Source: JAGVSR01 sp963825555
GTDB lineage: Bacteria; Pseudomonadota; Alphaproteobacteria; Rhizobiales; Hyphomicrobiaceae
Direction: 5' to 3'
Assembly (NCBI GenBank): GCA_963825555.1
Contig: CAWGTZ010000021.1
Location: forward strand, 1-64,000
Length of the DNA stretch: 64,000 nt
The notes below the pieces were generated by a model. The model made no database searches. It had not been told where the DNA came from and saw only the letters and a program-made list of their open reading frames with translations. A program made the position numbers and the translations under genes. The first letter of the stretch is position 1. Every line of letters begins with the position of its first letter. Of the stretch, positions 18,366 to 27,687 are shown one piece after another.

Positions 18366-19484
18366 ATGGCCGCCTATCTCTTGAAGCGAGTGCTGCTCAT
18401 CTTCCCGACCCTGCTCGGGATAATGCTGATCAGCTTCGTCATCATACAGTTCGCACCGGGCGGGCCCGTGGAGCGCGTCATTGCACAGCTGTCCGGAACC
18501 GGCGTGGGCGCCACGGAGCGGTTCGGCGGCGGCGGCGGAGAATTGGCGGGAGGCGGCGCGAGCGCCCAGGCGGGGCAGGGCGGAGCGGAGTCTATGAATT
18601 CCGCCTACCGCGGTGCGCAGGGTCTCGATCCGGAATTCATCAAGAGCCTCGAGAAGCAGTTCGGCTTCGACAAGCCCGCACACGAGCGCTTCCTACTGAT
18701 GATAAAAAACTACCTCACGTTCAACTTCGGCCAGAGCTACTTTCGCGACATATCCGTCATCGATCTCATCAAGGAGAAGCTGCCGGTCTCGGTCTCGCTC
18801 GGGTTGTGGATGACGGTTCTCACTTACCTCATCTCCATCCCGCTCGGCATTCGCAAGGCAGTGCGGGACGGTGAGCCGTTCGATACCTGGACCAGCACGG
18901 TGCTCGTCATCGGGTATGCGGTCCCGGGCTTTCTGGTGGCGGTTCTCCTTCTCGTGGTCTTTGCTGGCTCGTCATTTTTCCAGTGGTTTCCCTCTCGGGG
19001 CCTCGTCTCCGACAACTGGAGCGAGCTTTCGACCTTCGGCAAGATCGTGGACTATTTCTGGCATCTGGCTTTGCCGCTGACGGCACTGGCGCTTGGCACC
19101 TTTACTACCATGGCGTTTTTGACCAAAAACTCCTTCCTCGATGAAATCCGAAAGCAGTACGTGACGACGGCGCGGGCCAAGGGCCTCAACGAGCGCGAGG
19201 TGCTCTACGGACACGTCTTCCGCAACGCGATGCTCCTTATCATCGCGGGTTTCCCAGCGGCCTTCATCGGTGCGTTCTTCTCCGGCTCGCTCCTCATCGA
19301 GACGATCTTCTCGCTCGACGGGCTGGGGCTGCTCGGCTTCGAATCCGTGATCAATCGCGATTATCCGGTGGTGTTCGCGACGCTTTACATCTTTTCTCTC
19401 GTCGGCCTGTTGATGAACCTTCTGTCCGACTTCATCTACACCCTCGTCGATCCCCGCATCGACTTCGAGAGCCGGGAGGTCTGA
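18366..19484 (+). CDS. yejB: ABC transporter permease, YejB-like
   Basis: This is an inner-membrane permease of the oligopeptide/nickel class. It opens with the typical helix MAAYLLKRVLLIFPTLLGIM and the FAPGGPVE motif. A glycine-rich periplasmic loop (about 55-80) follows, then several helices and the EAA loop (ARAKGLNEREVLYGHVFRNA) that contacts the ATPase. The 372-residue length fits YejB. It is 31 bp after the second binding-protein gene and 4 bp before the next permease. Confidence 0.9.
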   Translation: MAAYLLKRVLLIFPTLLGIMLISFVIIQFAPGGPVERVIAQLSGTGVGATERFGGGGGELAGGGASAQAGQGGAESMNSAYRGAQGLDPEFIKSLEKQFGFDKPAHERFLLMIKNYLTFNFGQSYFRDISVIDLIKEKLPVSVSLGLWMTVLTYLISIPLGIRKAVRDGEPFDTWTSTVLVIGYAVPGFLVAVLLLVVFAGSSFFQWFPSRGLVSDNWSELSTFGKIVDYFWHLALPLTALALGTFTTMAFLTKNSFLDEIRKQYVTTARAKGLNEREVLYGHVFRNAMLLIIAGFPAAFIGAFFSGSLLIETIFSLDGLGLLGFESVINRDYPVVFATLYIFSLVGLLMNLLSDFIYTLVDPRIDFESREV

Positions 19485-19488
19485 TCGC

Positions 19489-20721
19489 ATGACCGTCTCC
19501 AGCCTCGATCCGGCACTTGCAAAAACCGGTGCGCCGACGCTCGCGCAGCGCCTCGCCTTCTGGCGGGGCGTGGAGCTGTCTCCTATTAATCGCCGCCGCT
19601 GGGAAAACTTCAAGGCCAACAGGCGTGGCTACTGGAGTTTGTGGATCTTCGGGATCCTGTTCGGCATCTCGCTGTTCGCCGAGTTCGTGGCCAACGATCG
19701 CCCCATCATCATGAGCTACAAGGGCGAGATCTTGATGCCTGTGTTCGTCGACTATCCGGAAGAGAAGTTCGGAGGCTTTCTCGCCGTAACCGACTATCGA
19801 GATCCGGTGATACTGCAGGAGATAGAGGAGAACGGCTGGGCTATCTGGCCGCCGATCGCCTTCTCCTATGACACAATCAACAAGGACTATCCCACCCGCG
19901 CGCGCGCCGACGGCAGCTGCACGGAGACCAAGGACGGCGTGGAGCGGCCGAGCGGCATCGGCTTTCCGGCACCCCCGCAGTGGGCGTCGAGCACCAAGCT
20001 CTGTCCGGCGCCCGAGGATCAGCTCGCCCGCTTCCATGCGCTCGGCAACACGAATTGGTTGGGAATCGATGATCAGGGCCGAGATGTGCTGGCGCGCATC
20101 ATCTACGGGTTCCGGATCTCGATCATCTTCGGCCTGATACTCACCATCCTGGCCTCTGCCATCGGTGTCGCTGCGGGCGCCGTGCAAGGATACTTCGGCG
20201 GCCGGGTAGACCTTATCTTTCAGCGGTTTCTGGAAATCTGGTCGTCCATCCCAGAACTTTATGTGTTGCTCATCATCTCGTCTGTGCTGATCCCCGGGTT
20301 CTGGACGCTGCTTCTTGTGCTGCTCGCTTTCCAATGGACCTCGCTGGTCGGCATCGTCCGTGCGGAGTTCCTGCGCGGGCGCAATTTCGAATATATCCGG
20401 GCCGCACGTGCGCTGGGGCTCTCCGATACGACCATCATGTGGAAGCATCTCTTGCCCAACGCAATGGTGGCGACGCTGACGTTCCTGCCCTTCCGCCTGT
20501 CCGGCTCCGTGGCACTCTTGACCGCGCTCGACTTCCTGGGGCTCGGCCTGCCGCCGGGATCGCCGTCGTTGGGCGAGCTGCTGCTGCAGGGCAAGAAATA
20601 TCTCGACGCGCCCTGGCTTGGCCTCTCGGGATTCATTCTCGTGGCGCTCATGCTTTCGCTGTTGATTTTCGTCGGCGAGGCGGTGCGCGATGCGCTTGAC
20701 CCTAAGAAGACGTTCCGCTGA
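19489..20721 (+). CDS. yejE: ABC transporter permease, YejE-like
   Basis: This is the partner permease of YejB. It has an N-terminal cytoplasmic stretch with SPINRRRWENFKANRRGYWS, a first helix (about 50-68), then a large periplasmic insertion (about 70-185) with a GLNWLG-like segment (TNWLGIDDQGRDVLARIIYGFR). The five-helix core and an EAA loop (YIRAARALGLSDTTIMWKHLLPNA) follow. The large insertion is a YejE trait. A GGGAGG site precedes its ATG and it ends just before the ATPase gene. Confidence 0.9.
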   Translation: MTVSSLDPALAKTGAPTLAQRLAFWRGVELSPINRRRWENFKANRRGYWSLWIFGILFGISLFAEFVANDRPIIMSYKGEILMPVFVDYPEEKFGGFLAVTDYRDPVILQEIEENGWAIWPPIAFSYDTINKDYPTRARADGSCTETKDGVERPSGIGFPAPPQWASSTKLCPAPEDQLARFHALGNTNWLGIDDQGRDVLARIIYGFRISIIFGLILTILASAIGVAAGAVQGYFGGRVDLIFQRFLEIWSSIPELYVLLIISSVLIPGFWTLLLVLLAFQWTSLVGIVRAEFLRGRNFEYIRAARALGLSDTTIMWKHLLPNAMVATLTFLPFRLSGSVALLTALDFLGLGLPPGSPSLGELLLQGKKYLDAPWLGLSGFILVALMLSLLIFVGEAVRDALDPKKTFR

Positions 20722-20725
20722 GGAG

Positions 20726-22417
20726 ATGATGATGACCAAGGCGGATACGACCACCAAACCGGTTGCGCCCGAAGTGGCGCCGGGCGATTCGATCAAGACG
20801 CTGATCGACATCCGCGATCTGCAGGTCGCGTTCCGGTCGGGTTCCACGGATTCCCTAGCCGTAAAGGGTGTCAGCTTCCACATCGGCAAGGGCGAGACCG
20901 TGGCCCTTGTTGGCGAGTCGGGCTCGGGCAAAAGCGTCTCGGCGCTCTCGATCATGAAGCTGCTGCCCTATCCGGCGGCCTCGCATCCTGGCGGCAGGAT
21001 CCTGTTCGAAGGCAAGGAACTCATCGGTGCCTCGGAGGAGGAGATGCAGAAGGTGCGCGGCAACCGCATCTCCATAATCTTCCAGGAGCCAATGACGTCG
21101 CTCAATCCTTTGCATACAATTGAAAAGCAGGTTGGCGAAGTTTTGAGAGTGCACCGCGGACTGGACGAATCAGCCGTGCGCACACGCGTCGTGGAGCTAC
21201 TGCGTAAGGTGGGCATTCGTGACCCCGAGACACGTCTTGCCGACTATCCCCACCAGTTGTCCGGCGGCCAGCGCCAGCGCGTGATGATCGCAATGGCACT
21301 CGCCAACGAACCGGACCTGCTCATTGCAGACGAGCCGACGACGGCGCTCGATGTCACCATCCAGGCGCAGATTCTGGAGCTCTTGGCCGATCTGAAGCAG
21401 GAGTTCGGCCTTTCGATGCTGCTCATTACGCATGATCTTGGCATCGTGCGGCGCATGGCCGATCGCATCTACGTGATGCGTCATGGTGAGATCGTCGAGG
21501 AGGGTCGCACGGAGGCGCTGTTCGAGGATGCCAAGCACCCCTACACACGCCATCTCATCGAGTCGGAGCCTAAGGGCCGGGCCGTACCCGCGCCAGCCAG
21601 TGCTCCCATGCTCGTGGAGACCGATAATCTCAAAGTCTGGTTCCCTATCAAGCGCGGACTTCTGCGCCGGACGGTCGACTACATTAAGGCGGTCGACGGC
21701 GTCTCGCTCAAGGTGCGCGAAGGAGACACGCTGGGTGTCGTGGGCGAATCCGGGTCCGGCAAGACGACGCTTGGCCTTGCGCTTCTCCGGCTCATCTCGT
21801 CCGAGGGGCCGATCGTCTACCGCGGTCAGCGCATCGATGAGCTGAACTCCAAGGAGATGCGTCCGCTTCGGAAGGAGATGCAGATCGTCTTCCAGGATCC
21901 CTACGGTTCTCTCTCACCCCGCCTGTCTGTGGCGCAAATCATCGAAGAAGGCCTTCAGATCCAAGCGCCGGAATTGAGCTACGAAGAGCGACGCGAAAAG
22001 GTGTGCCATGCCTTGAAGGAGGTGGGCCTGGATCCCGATACGCTTGACCGCTATCCGCATGAGTTCTCCGGCGGTCAGCGACAGCGCATCGCGATCGCGC
22101 GCGCCATGGTTCTGGAGCCGAAGTTCGTCATGCTCGATGAGCCAACCAGCGCCCTCGACCAGAGCGTGCAGGCGCAGATCGTGGAACTCCTGCGGCAACT
22201 GCAGCGCAAGCACGGGCTCGGCTACTTGTTTATCAGTCACGACCTCAGGGTTGTGCGCGCCCTCTGCAACGATGTCATCGTCTTGCGCAATGGCAAGGTC
22301 GTCGAGACCGGCAGCGCGGAGGAGATCTTCACGGCGCCCAAGGAAGATTATACCCGGGCGCTGCTGGCGGCTGCTTTCGATCTCAGAGTTATCAATAGGG
22401 GGGCCACGGCGGTCTGA
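20726..22417 (+). CDS. yejF: Duplicated ABC ATPase, YejF-like
   Basis: Two ATPase domains in one chain power the Yej permeases. Domain 1 has GESGSGKSVS, LSGGQRQRV and LLIADEPTTALD. Domain 2 has GESGSGKTTLG, FSGGQRQRIAIARA and VMLDEPTSALD. Each is followed by an oligopeptide-type C-terminal segment (HPYTRHL in the first). Three ATG codons in a row (20726, 20729, 20732) follow AGGAG at 20721-20725. The third has the best spacing, so the start is uncertain by two codons. The AGGAG overlaps the stop of yejE. Confidence 0.9.
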   Translation: MMMTKADTTTKPVAPEVAPGDSIKTLIDIRDLQVAFRSGSTDSLAVKGVSFHIGKGETVALVGESGSGKSVSALSIMKLLPYPAASHPGGRILFEGKELIGASEEEMQKVRGNRISIIFQEPMTSLNPLHTIEKQVGEVLRVHRGLDESAVRTRVVELLRKVGIRDPETRLADYPHQLSGGQRQRVMIAMALANEPDLLIADEPTTALDVTIQAQILELLADLKQEFGLSMLLITHDLGIVRRMADRIYVMRHGEIVEEGRTEALFEDAKHPYTRHLIESEPKGRAVPAPASAPMLVETDNLKVWFPIKRGLLRRTVDYIKAVDGVSLKVREGDTLGVVGESGSGKTTLGLALLRLISSEGPIVYRGQRIDELNSKEMRPLRKEMQIVFQDPYGSLSPRLSVAQIIEEGLQIQAPELSYEERREKVCHALKEVGLDPDTLDRYPHEFSGGQRQRIAIARAMVLEPKFVMLDEPTSALDQSVQAQIVELLRQLQRKHGLGYLFISHDLRVVRALCNDVIVLRNGKVVETGSAEEIFTAPKEDYTRALLAAAFDLRVINRGATAV

Positions 22418-22554
22418 TCGTGCCTGGTGCAGGCGCAACGTAAGTCAATTTCTAAACCTCGACCGCCACTCACGCTTGACCTCGCCTTGCGACCCGGCAA
22501 TGTGCCTGTGGCGCGGAGTGTCCGCGCCGTTATCCTCTCGACCTGAAGCGCGGA

Positions 22555-24156
22555 ATGGCCGGAGCCCTCCTGAATACGATGCGACTCGCCAAGGCTGGCG
22601 TGGTTCTCGCGAGCCACAGCGTCCGCTTTGTGCCCAAGGGCACGCCCGAGCCGCTGCCGTTCAAGTTGGCGCGCTGGGCGACACTGCCGATCCGTGTCGT
22701 CGCTGCGCCCTTCCAGATTGGCAAGCCGCGAGAGCAGCGCCTGTCGCGCGCGCTCGCGGCGCTCGGCCCGTCCTACATCAAGCTCGGCCAGTTCCTGGCA
22801 ACGCGCGGTGACATCATCGGGCCTGAGCTGCAGGGTGATCTCAAGCACCTGCAGGATCGAATGCCGGCTTTCTCCATGGCGGAAGCGCGGCGGGCGATCG
22901 AGTCCTCCCTGGGTGGCCGCCTCGAAGATCACTTTGTGGAATTCGGTCCCCCTGTGGCCGCTGCATCCATCGCCCAGGTGCATAAGGCCGTGGTGCTTGA
23001 GAGCGGCGAACGCCGCACCGTGGCGGTCAAAATCCTGCGCCCTGGCATCGAAAAGCGTTTCAAGCGCGATCTGGACAGCTACTTCTTTGCCGCGCGTACG
23101 ATCGAGCGGTGGCACAAGCCCTCTCGCCGCCTAAGGCCTGTGGCGGTGGTGGAGAATCTTGAGCGCACCACTGAACTCGAGATGGACCTCCGGCTCGAGG
23201 CGGCCGCAATGTCGGAGATGGCGGAGAATCTTCAGCCCGGCGAGGGGTTCCGTGTGCCTGCTGTCGACTGGCGGCGCACGGCCAAGCGCGTGCTGACCAC
23301 AGAGTGGATCGACGGCATTCCCATCGGCGAAAAAGCGGCGCTGGCGGCTGCCGGACACGACGTACATGCGCTCGGCATGACGGTTATCCGTTCGTTCCTG
23401 ATGCACGCCATGCGAGACGGCTTTTTCCACGCCGACATGCATCAGGGCAATCTGTTCGTGGATAAGGCCGGTACGGTGGTGGCGGTCGACTTCGGCATCA
23501 TGGGCCGGCTCGGCCCACGCGAGCAGCGGTTCCTGGCGGAGATTCTCCACGGTCTCATCACGCGCGATTACCGCCGTGCGGCTGAGGTGCACTTCTGGGC
23601 CGGCTATGTGCCGCCCCACCATCCCGTCGAGGTTTTCGCCCAAGCCCTTCGCGCTATCGGCGAGCCCATCCACGGCAAGACGGCTTCCGAGATCTCAATG
23701 GCGGATCTTCTCGGCCAGCTCTTCGCCTACACCGACGTCTTCGACATGCAGACACGGCCGGAGTTGATTCTCCTGCAGAAGAGCATGGTGATCGTGGAGG
23801 GCGTGGCGCGCAGTCTGAACCCATCCCTCAACATGTGGGTTGCGGCTGAGCCGATCGCCAAAGACTGGGTCGAAAGCAACCTAAGCGTTATGGGGCGTCT
23901 CAAGGATGTGGGCGACAGCGCTGCTATCCTTGCCAAGCTGGCCGCCGACCTGCCGGTCTTCTTGACGAGCGCGGAGCGAGCGGTGACCGCGCTGGGCGTC
24001 ATGGCGGAAGGCGGTGTTCGCCTGGACGATGAAACCATCGAGCGTCTTGCACAGAAACAGAGCCGTCATGGGCGATGGCGGACGGCGGCGTTGTGGGTCG
24101 CCGCCATCGCACTTGCCGTCCTGGCCCTGGGCCAGGCTGGGATCATCGGCCCCTAG
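22555..24156 (+). CDS. ubiB: UbiB/ABC1-type protein kinase-like protein
   Basis: This belongs to the ADCK/UbiB family, needed for ubiquinone synthesis. The signature KLGQ (76-79, YIKLGQFLATRGD) and the alanine-rich loop before SIAQVHKA are present. The kinase-like core has VAVKILRPG, HADMHQGNLFV (catalytic loop) and DFGIMG (metal-binding). One or two C-terminal membrane helices (about 511-530) complete the usual UbiB layout of 533 residues. It stands alone here, without ubiE, and converges with the DUF2147 gene 6 bp away. Confidence 0.9.
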   Translation: MAGALLNTMRLAKAGVVLASHSVRFVPKGTPEPLPFKLARWATLPIRVVAAPFQIGKPREQRLSRALAALGPSYIKLGQFLATRGDIIGPELQGDLKHLQDRMPAFSMAEARRAIESSLGGRLEDHFVEFGPPVAAASIAQVHKAVVLESGERRTVAVKILRPGIEKRFKRDLDSYFFAARTIERWHKPSRRLRPVAVVENLERTTELEMDLRLEAAAMSEMAENLQPGEGFRVPAVDWRRTAKRVLTTEWIDGIPIGEKAALAAAGHDVHALGMTVIRSFLMHAMRDGFFHADMHQGNLFVDKAGTVVAVDFGIMGRLGPREQRFLAEILHGLITRDYRRAAEVHFWAGYVPPHHPVEVFAQALRAIGEPIHGKTASEISMADLLGQLFAYTDVFDMQTRPELILLQKSMVIVEGVARSLNPSLNMWVAAEPIAKDWVESNLSVMGRLKDVGDSAAILAKLAADLPVFLTSAERAVTALGVMAEGGVRLDDETIERLAQKQSRHGRWRTAALWVAAIALAVLALGQAGIIGP

Positions 24157-24162
24157 CGCGGG

Positions 24163-25050
24163 TTAGTCGTCGCACTTGAAGCGGATGGTCGCGAACGGGA
24201 CGTTCAGGCGGCAGTCGCCGTTGCCCGTCTTTTTCAGACCATACCCAGTTTCGCGCTCCAGATCGGCCAACCGCTTCGCGATCTTGCCCATGTTAATCCC
24301 GTCCTCGGGCGACCCGGCGTCCTCCGTCTCAGCGATGTCGGCGTCGGAATCCGCCGGTCCGGTGGTCTCGCCGGCGGCCGGAGACTCGACCTCTGCCGTG
24401 GTCTCCTCGGCAGGGGCTGGAGACGGTGTCGCGGCCGTCTTTGCGGTTTCGGCCGGCGCCGGTCCCGATGGGGGCGTGGTTACCGCCGTGTCGGCCTTTG
24501 CAACGTCTTTGCCTGCCTCTTCGACCTTCTCCGGGCTGCTTGCTGCCGGAGGCATGACAGGTTTGGTCGCTGGCGCGACGGTCTTGGTTTCCGGCGACGG
24601 CTCGGTCTTCGTTTCTGTCTTGGCGATCGTCTCGGACGCATCGCAACGCACGAGATCCGCCGGGGCTGGTTTCCAGATCATGGTGCGCGAGAACAGCTTG
24701 GTTCCCGCGTAACCCTTGACCCGCAGGTTGCCGTTGGCGAGCGGCTTCAGCTCCACGTCATATTTCTTCTTTTTCTCGGGGCTGTAGATCCAGCCACCAT
24801 CCCATAGACCGGAGCCCATCTGGCGCGCCTCGCCGATGATCTGACGGCCGCAGCCCTTACTGTCGCTCGTGTCCTTGACCCAGACGACATGGCCGCAGAG
24901 CCCGTTGCCGCATGGCTTGATCTCAATGGCGCCGCGGCCTGTGTCGTTCAACCAGACGCCCGTCGGGTCGCCGGCGGCCTGGACCGGGGCAAGCGAAAGG
25001 AGGGTCAGGCCCAACCCCGCGATAATGGATGTCGATCGAATTGCAGGCAT
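24163..25050 (-). CDS. DUF2147 protein with long acidic linker and C-terminal Cys domain, 295 aa
   Basis: A signal peptide (cleavage near VQA, residue 25) is followed by a DUF2147 domain (about 27-135; GVWLNDTGRGAIEI, CGHVVWVKD, GWIYSPEKKKKY). The family is a periplasmic lipocalin-like fold of unknown role. A Pro/Ala/Glu-rich disordered segment (about 140-245) joins it to a short conserved end (about 250-295) with the pair of cysteines in GDCRLN and FKCDD. Usual DUF2147 proteins stop at about 130-150 residues, so this is an extended version. Confidence 0.8.
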   Translation of the reverse strand: MPAIRSTSIIAGLGLTLLSLAPVQAAGDPTGVWLNDTGRGAIEIKPCGNGLCGHVVWVKDTSDSKGCGRQIIGEARQMGSGLWDGGWIYSPEKKKKYDVELKPLANGNLRVKGYAGTKLFSRTMIWKPAPADLVRCDASETIAKTETKTEPSPETKTVAPATKPVMPPAASSPEKVEEAGKDVAKADTAVTTPPSGPAPAETAKTAATPSPAPAEETTAEVESPAAGETTGPADSDADIAETEDAGSPEDGINMGKIAKRLADLERETGYGLKKTGNGDCRLNVPFATIRFKCDD

Positions 25051-25197
25051 GGGAACCTCACTGACTTGAATTCATGGGCCCGCACACGCGGAAAGCCCCC
25101 CTCAAGGGAACCCACCCGCCAGCGGAATATCCCACAGCTACGCCGGCAGGAAAACCTACGCTGTTCCCGCGGTTACACCAGCAAGGCGTACAAAATA

Positions 25198-25235
25198 AGA
25201 AAGCCGGATACGCCCCCCAGCGTATCCGGCTTTCT
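25198..25235 (-). terminator. Strong bidirectional terminator between gcrA and the DUF2147 gene
   Basis: A perfect 16-bp stem (25198-25213 with 25220-25235) with a 6-base loop lies 45 bp past the gcrA stop. On the minus strand it is followed by a T-rich run (TTATTTTG). Confidence 0.8.
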
Positions 25236-25279
25236 CCCCCGCTGCCAAGCTATTGAGCAGGCAGAGAAAATTGCATTTT

Positions 25280-25861
25280 TCAGGTCTCGGCGGATTCCGT
25301 GTCCGAGGCGGCCGGCGCCGCAATCGCCGGGGTTGCCGGCTCAGCGACATCGCGCTCGCGGCGGCGGGCCTGAGGCGGCTGGAAGGCCCGGCGCGCATGG
25401 AATTCGCAGTAAGGCAGGCCAGGAACCTTGGTTTTGCCGCAGAAATGGAAGTCTGCCATCTGAGGATCCCCGATCGGCCAGCGGCAGTGACATTCAGCCA
25501 GGGTCTGGATGGTCTTACGCTCCTTCTCCGGGATCACCAGTTCTTCGACCGCCGGCTGGAAAGGCTCCGCATGCGGCTCATAAAGCGCTCGCAGCGCCGG
25601 GTTCCCCACGGTTGCGAAGCGACCCTTGGCCATACGCTTGGCGGCCGCAGCAGCGGCAGCTCTCGGACGGGGCCGGTGAGACTTCATGCGCGAGGTGGTG
25701 GCGCGGCCTGACAGTCCGAGGCGGTGAACCTTGCCGATCACAGCGTTTCGGGTGACTCCCCCGAGCCGGCTTGCAATCTGACTGGCACTGAGACCCTCCG
25801 CCCACAGCTTCTTCAGCTGCTCGACACGCTCATCGTTCCAGCCCATAGCTTGAAGCTCCAT
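25280..25861 (-). CDS. gcrA: GcrA family cell-cycle regulator
   Basis: GcrA works with sigma70 and CcrM-methylated GANTC sites to control S-phase genes in alphaproteobacteria. The N-terminal DNA-binding part is clear (MGWNDERVEQLKKLWAEGLS, then ASQIASRLGGVTRNAVIGK). The C-terminal sigma-interacting domain has CHCRWPIGDP, FHFCG and YCEFHARRAF. The ATG at 25859-25861 is 9 bases after a GGAGG (25871-25875). An ATG at 25868 is too close to the site, and one at 25846 gives the usual MGWND start. An Ala-rich linker and a long acidic tail are unremarkable. Confidence 0.92.
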   Translation of the reverse strand: MELQAMGWNDERVEQLKKLWAEGLSASQIASRLGGVTRNAVIGKVHRLGLSGRATTSRMKSHRPRPRAAAAAAAKRMAKGRFATVGNPALRALYEPHAEPFQPAVEELVIPEKERKTIQTLAECHCRWPIGDPQMADFHFCGKTKVPGLPYCEFHARRAFQPPQARRRERDVAEPATPAIAAPAASDTESAET

Positions 25862-25875
25862 AATAATCATCCTCC

Positions 25876-26324
25876 AGCGGCGCGCTAAAGCCCTCGGCGG
25901 GGCGCACACCGGCACTAACGGGTCTCGCCCGTTTCGGAGCCTCGGCCGGAGCACACGAATGCGCACAACGGCGGACGCCGGACTTGGACTAAGACCGCGA
26001 ACGAACGCTTGACTGAGAAACGCTGGGACTAACGCACGCGAACAAAGGGAGGCGTTACAACTTCGCCTCGTTTACGCGTGCCGGACACGAGAACTAACAT
26101 GAGGGTCGCGAGTGACGCCGCGACATGTCGTGGCCGGACTTCAATAACCTACTACGAGTAGTTTTCCGTCTACAAGGATTGCCGGGTCCGCTCTCGGGCG
26201 TTGACAGAGACAAGTGGCACGAACGCCACACGGCGATTCGCCAAGCCCGCAAATCTCAGCGCCTGTTGGAGGCTGTCCCCGGAAAATAGAGGGCCGCAGC
26301 TGAATCGTTGGAGGGTGTGGCGCG
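25876..26324. other. Long gap between divergent gcrA and argD
   Basis: No gene is visible here. It must hold the gcrA promoter and, at its right end, control sequences for argD. Two TTGACA hexamers occur (26201-26206 and 26325-26330). Only the second has a plausible -10 partner. Confidence 0.5.
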
Positions 26325-26353
26325 TTGACAGTGGGGCCGCGCACGCGTATCTA
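26325..26353 (+). promoter_or_regulatory. Candidate sigma70 promoter of argD
   Basis: A consensus TTGACA (26325-26330) is followed after 17 bases by TATCTA (26348-26353). Transcription would begin near 26360, a few bases before a hairpin with a T-run. Confidence 0.5.
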
Positions 26354-26367
26354 CCCCGCTTCCCGTG

Positions 26368-26391
26368 GCCGCCGGAAAAGGCGGCTTTTTT
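26368..26391 (+). terminator. Rho-independent terminator-like hairpin in the argD leader
   Basis: GCCGCC (26368-26373) pairs with GGCGGC (26380-26385) around GGAAAA, followed by six T. It lies downstream of the candidate argD promoter and upstream of the likely argD start, so it could act as an attenuator or end a very short RNA. Confidence 0.5.
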
Positions 26392-26418
26392 GATTTCTGG
26401 GTGTCGAGGGAACCCGCG

Positions 26419-27657
26419 ATGGCAAGGCCGCGCGAGGAGCCAATGCAGGTCGATACGCTGGTGGCTGGAGAGGGTCCCTCACCGGCGGTCATGGGCACGT
26501 ATGCCCGTCAGAACCTGGTGTTCGCCCGCGGCGAGGGCTCCTGGCTTTTTTCCCAGAGCGGCGAAGCTTACCTCGACTTCGGCTGCGGAGTCGCGGTCAA
26601 CGCCCTGGGCCACTGCCATCCCCGTCTGGTCGCGGCTCTGACCGAGCAGGCCCACAAGCTTTGGCACACATCAAACCTCTATCGGGTAGCCGGTCAGGAG
26701 GCGCTGGCCGCGCGGCTGACAGAGGTCACGTTCGCCGACAAGGTTTTCTTCTGTAATTCGGGGGCGGAGGCTTGCGAGGGCGCGATTAAGGCTGCCCGCC
26801 GTTATCACTATGCGAAAGGCAACCCGGATCGCTGGCGCATTGTCACGTTCGAGGGAGCCTTTCATGGCCGGACGCTGGCAACCATCGCAGCCGGCGGGAA
26901 TGCCAAGTACCTGGAAGGTTTCGGTAGGCCTGCGGGCGGTTTCGATCAGGTCCCGTTCAGCGATCTGGAGGCCGTGCACTCCATGGTCTGCCCGGAGACG
27001 GCGGCGATCATGATCGAGCCGATCCAGGGCGAGGGCGGCGTTCGCAGGTTTTCCGACGATTTCCTGAGGGCCTTGCGCGATCTGTGCGATGATCACGGCC
27101 TGCTTCTCATCTGCGACGAGGTTCAATCCGGCATGGGCCGGACGGGACGGCTGTTCGCCCACGAGTGGGCCGGGATCAGCCCTGACATTATGGCAGTGGC
27201 TAAGGGGCTCGGCGGCGGGTTCCCAGTCGGTGCCGTGCTCGCGACTGATGAAGCGGCCCGGGGGCTGACGCCCGGCACGCACGGCTCCACGTTTGGCGGC
27301 AATCCACTGGCGACCGCAGTCGGTCTCGCCGTTCTTGAGACGATGATGGAGCCGGGCTTTCTGGATACGGTCAGGCAGCGATCGAACCGGCTCGCCCAGG
27401 GGCTTGCACAGCTGAAGGATGAATTCCCGGCGACTGTTCTGGAGGTTCGCGGACAGGGTCTGCTGCTGGGATTGAAGCTTGCGCCGCCGGTTGCGGATGC
27501 CGTGCAGGCCGCCATCGGCGAGAAGCTTTTGACCGTTGGCGCCAGCGATAACGTTCTGCGCGTGCTGCCTCCGCTTAATGTCTCCGACGCCGAGATCGTT
27601 GATGGTCTCGATCGTCTGCGCCGTGCGTTTGCGCGTCTCAGCGTTTCCAATTCCTGA
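26419..27657 (+). CDS. argD: Acetylornithine aminotransferase
   Basis: This class III PLP aminotransferase converts N-acetylglutamate semialdehyde to N-acetylornithine in arginine synthesis. PLP-site motifs are visible: NSGAEACEGA, FEGAFHGRT, DEVQSGMGRTG (233-238 for the core) and Lys262 in AKGLGGGFP, which would form the Schiff base (numbered from the start at 26419). The ORF is open to 26365, but that would place a terminator-like hairpin inside the gene. Starts at 26419 (after GAGGG) or 26443 (after AGGAG) are better. argF and hslO follow, the common alphaproteobacterial order. Confidence 0.92.
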   Translation: MARPREEPMQVDTLVAGEGPSPAVMGTYARQNLVFARGEGSWLFSQSGEAYLDFGCGVAVNALGHCHPRLVAALTEQAHKLWHTSNLYRVAGQEALAARLTEVTFADKVFFCNSGAEACEGAIKAARRYHYAKGNPDRWRIVTFEGAFHGRTLATIAAGGNAKYLEGFGRPAGGFDQVPFSDLEAVHSMVCPETAAIMIEPIQGEGGVRRFSDDFLRALRDLCDDHGLLLICDEVQSGMGRTGRLFAHEWAGISPDIMAVAKGLGGGFPVGAVLATDEAARGLTPGTHGSTFGGNPLATAVGLAVLETMMEPGFLDTVRQRSNRLAQGLAQLKDEFPATVLEVRGQGLLLGLKLAPPVADAVQAAIGEKLLTVGASDNVLRVLPPLNVSDAEIVDGLDRLRRAFARLSVSNS

Positions 27658-27687
27658 CAATCCAGAAAGAAGAACGGGCCCATCACT

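Noticed and set aside
19432..20955. 507-residue minus-strand ORF opposite yejE
   Set aside because: It lies antisense to a clear permease gene, is full of Arg, Gln and Glu, and has no domain.
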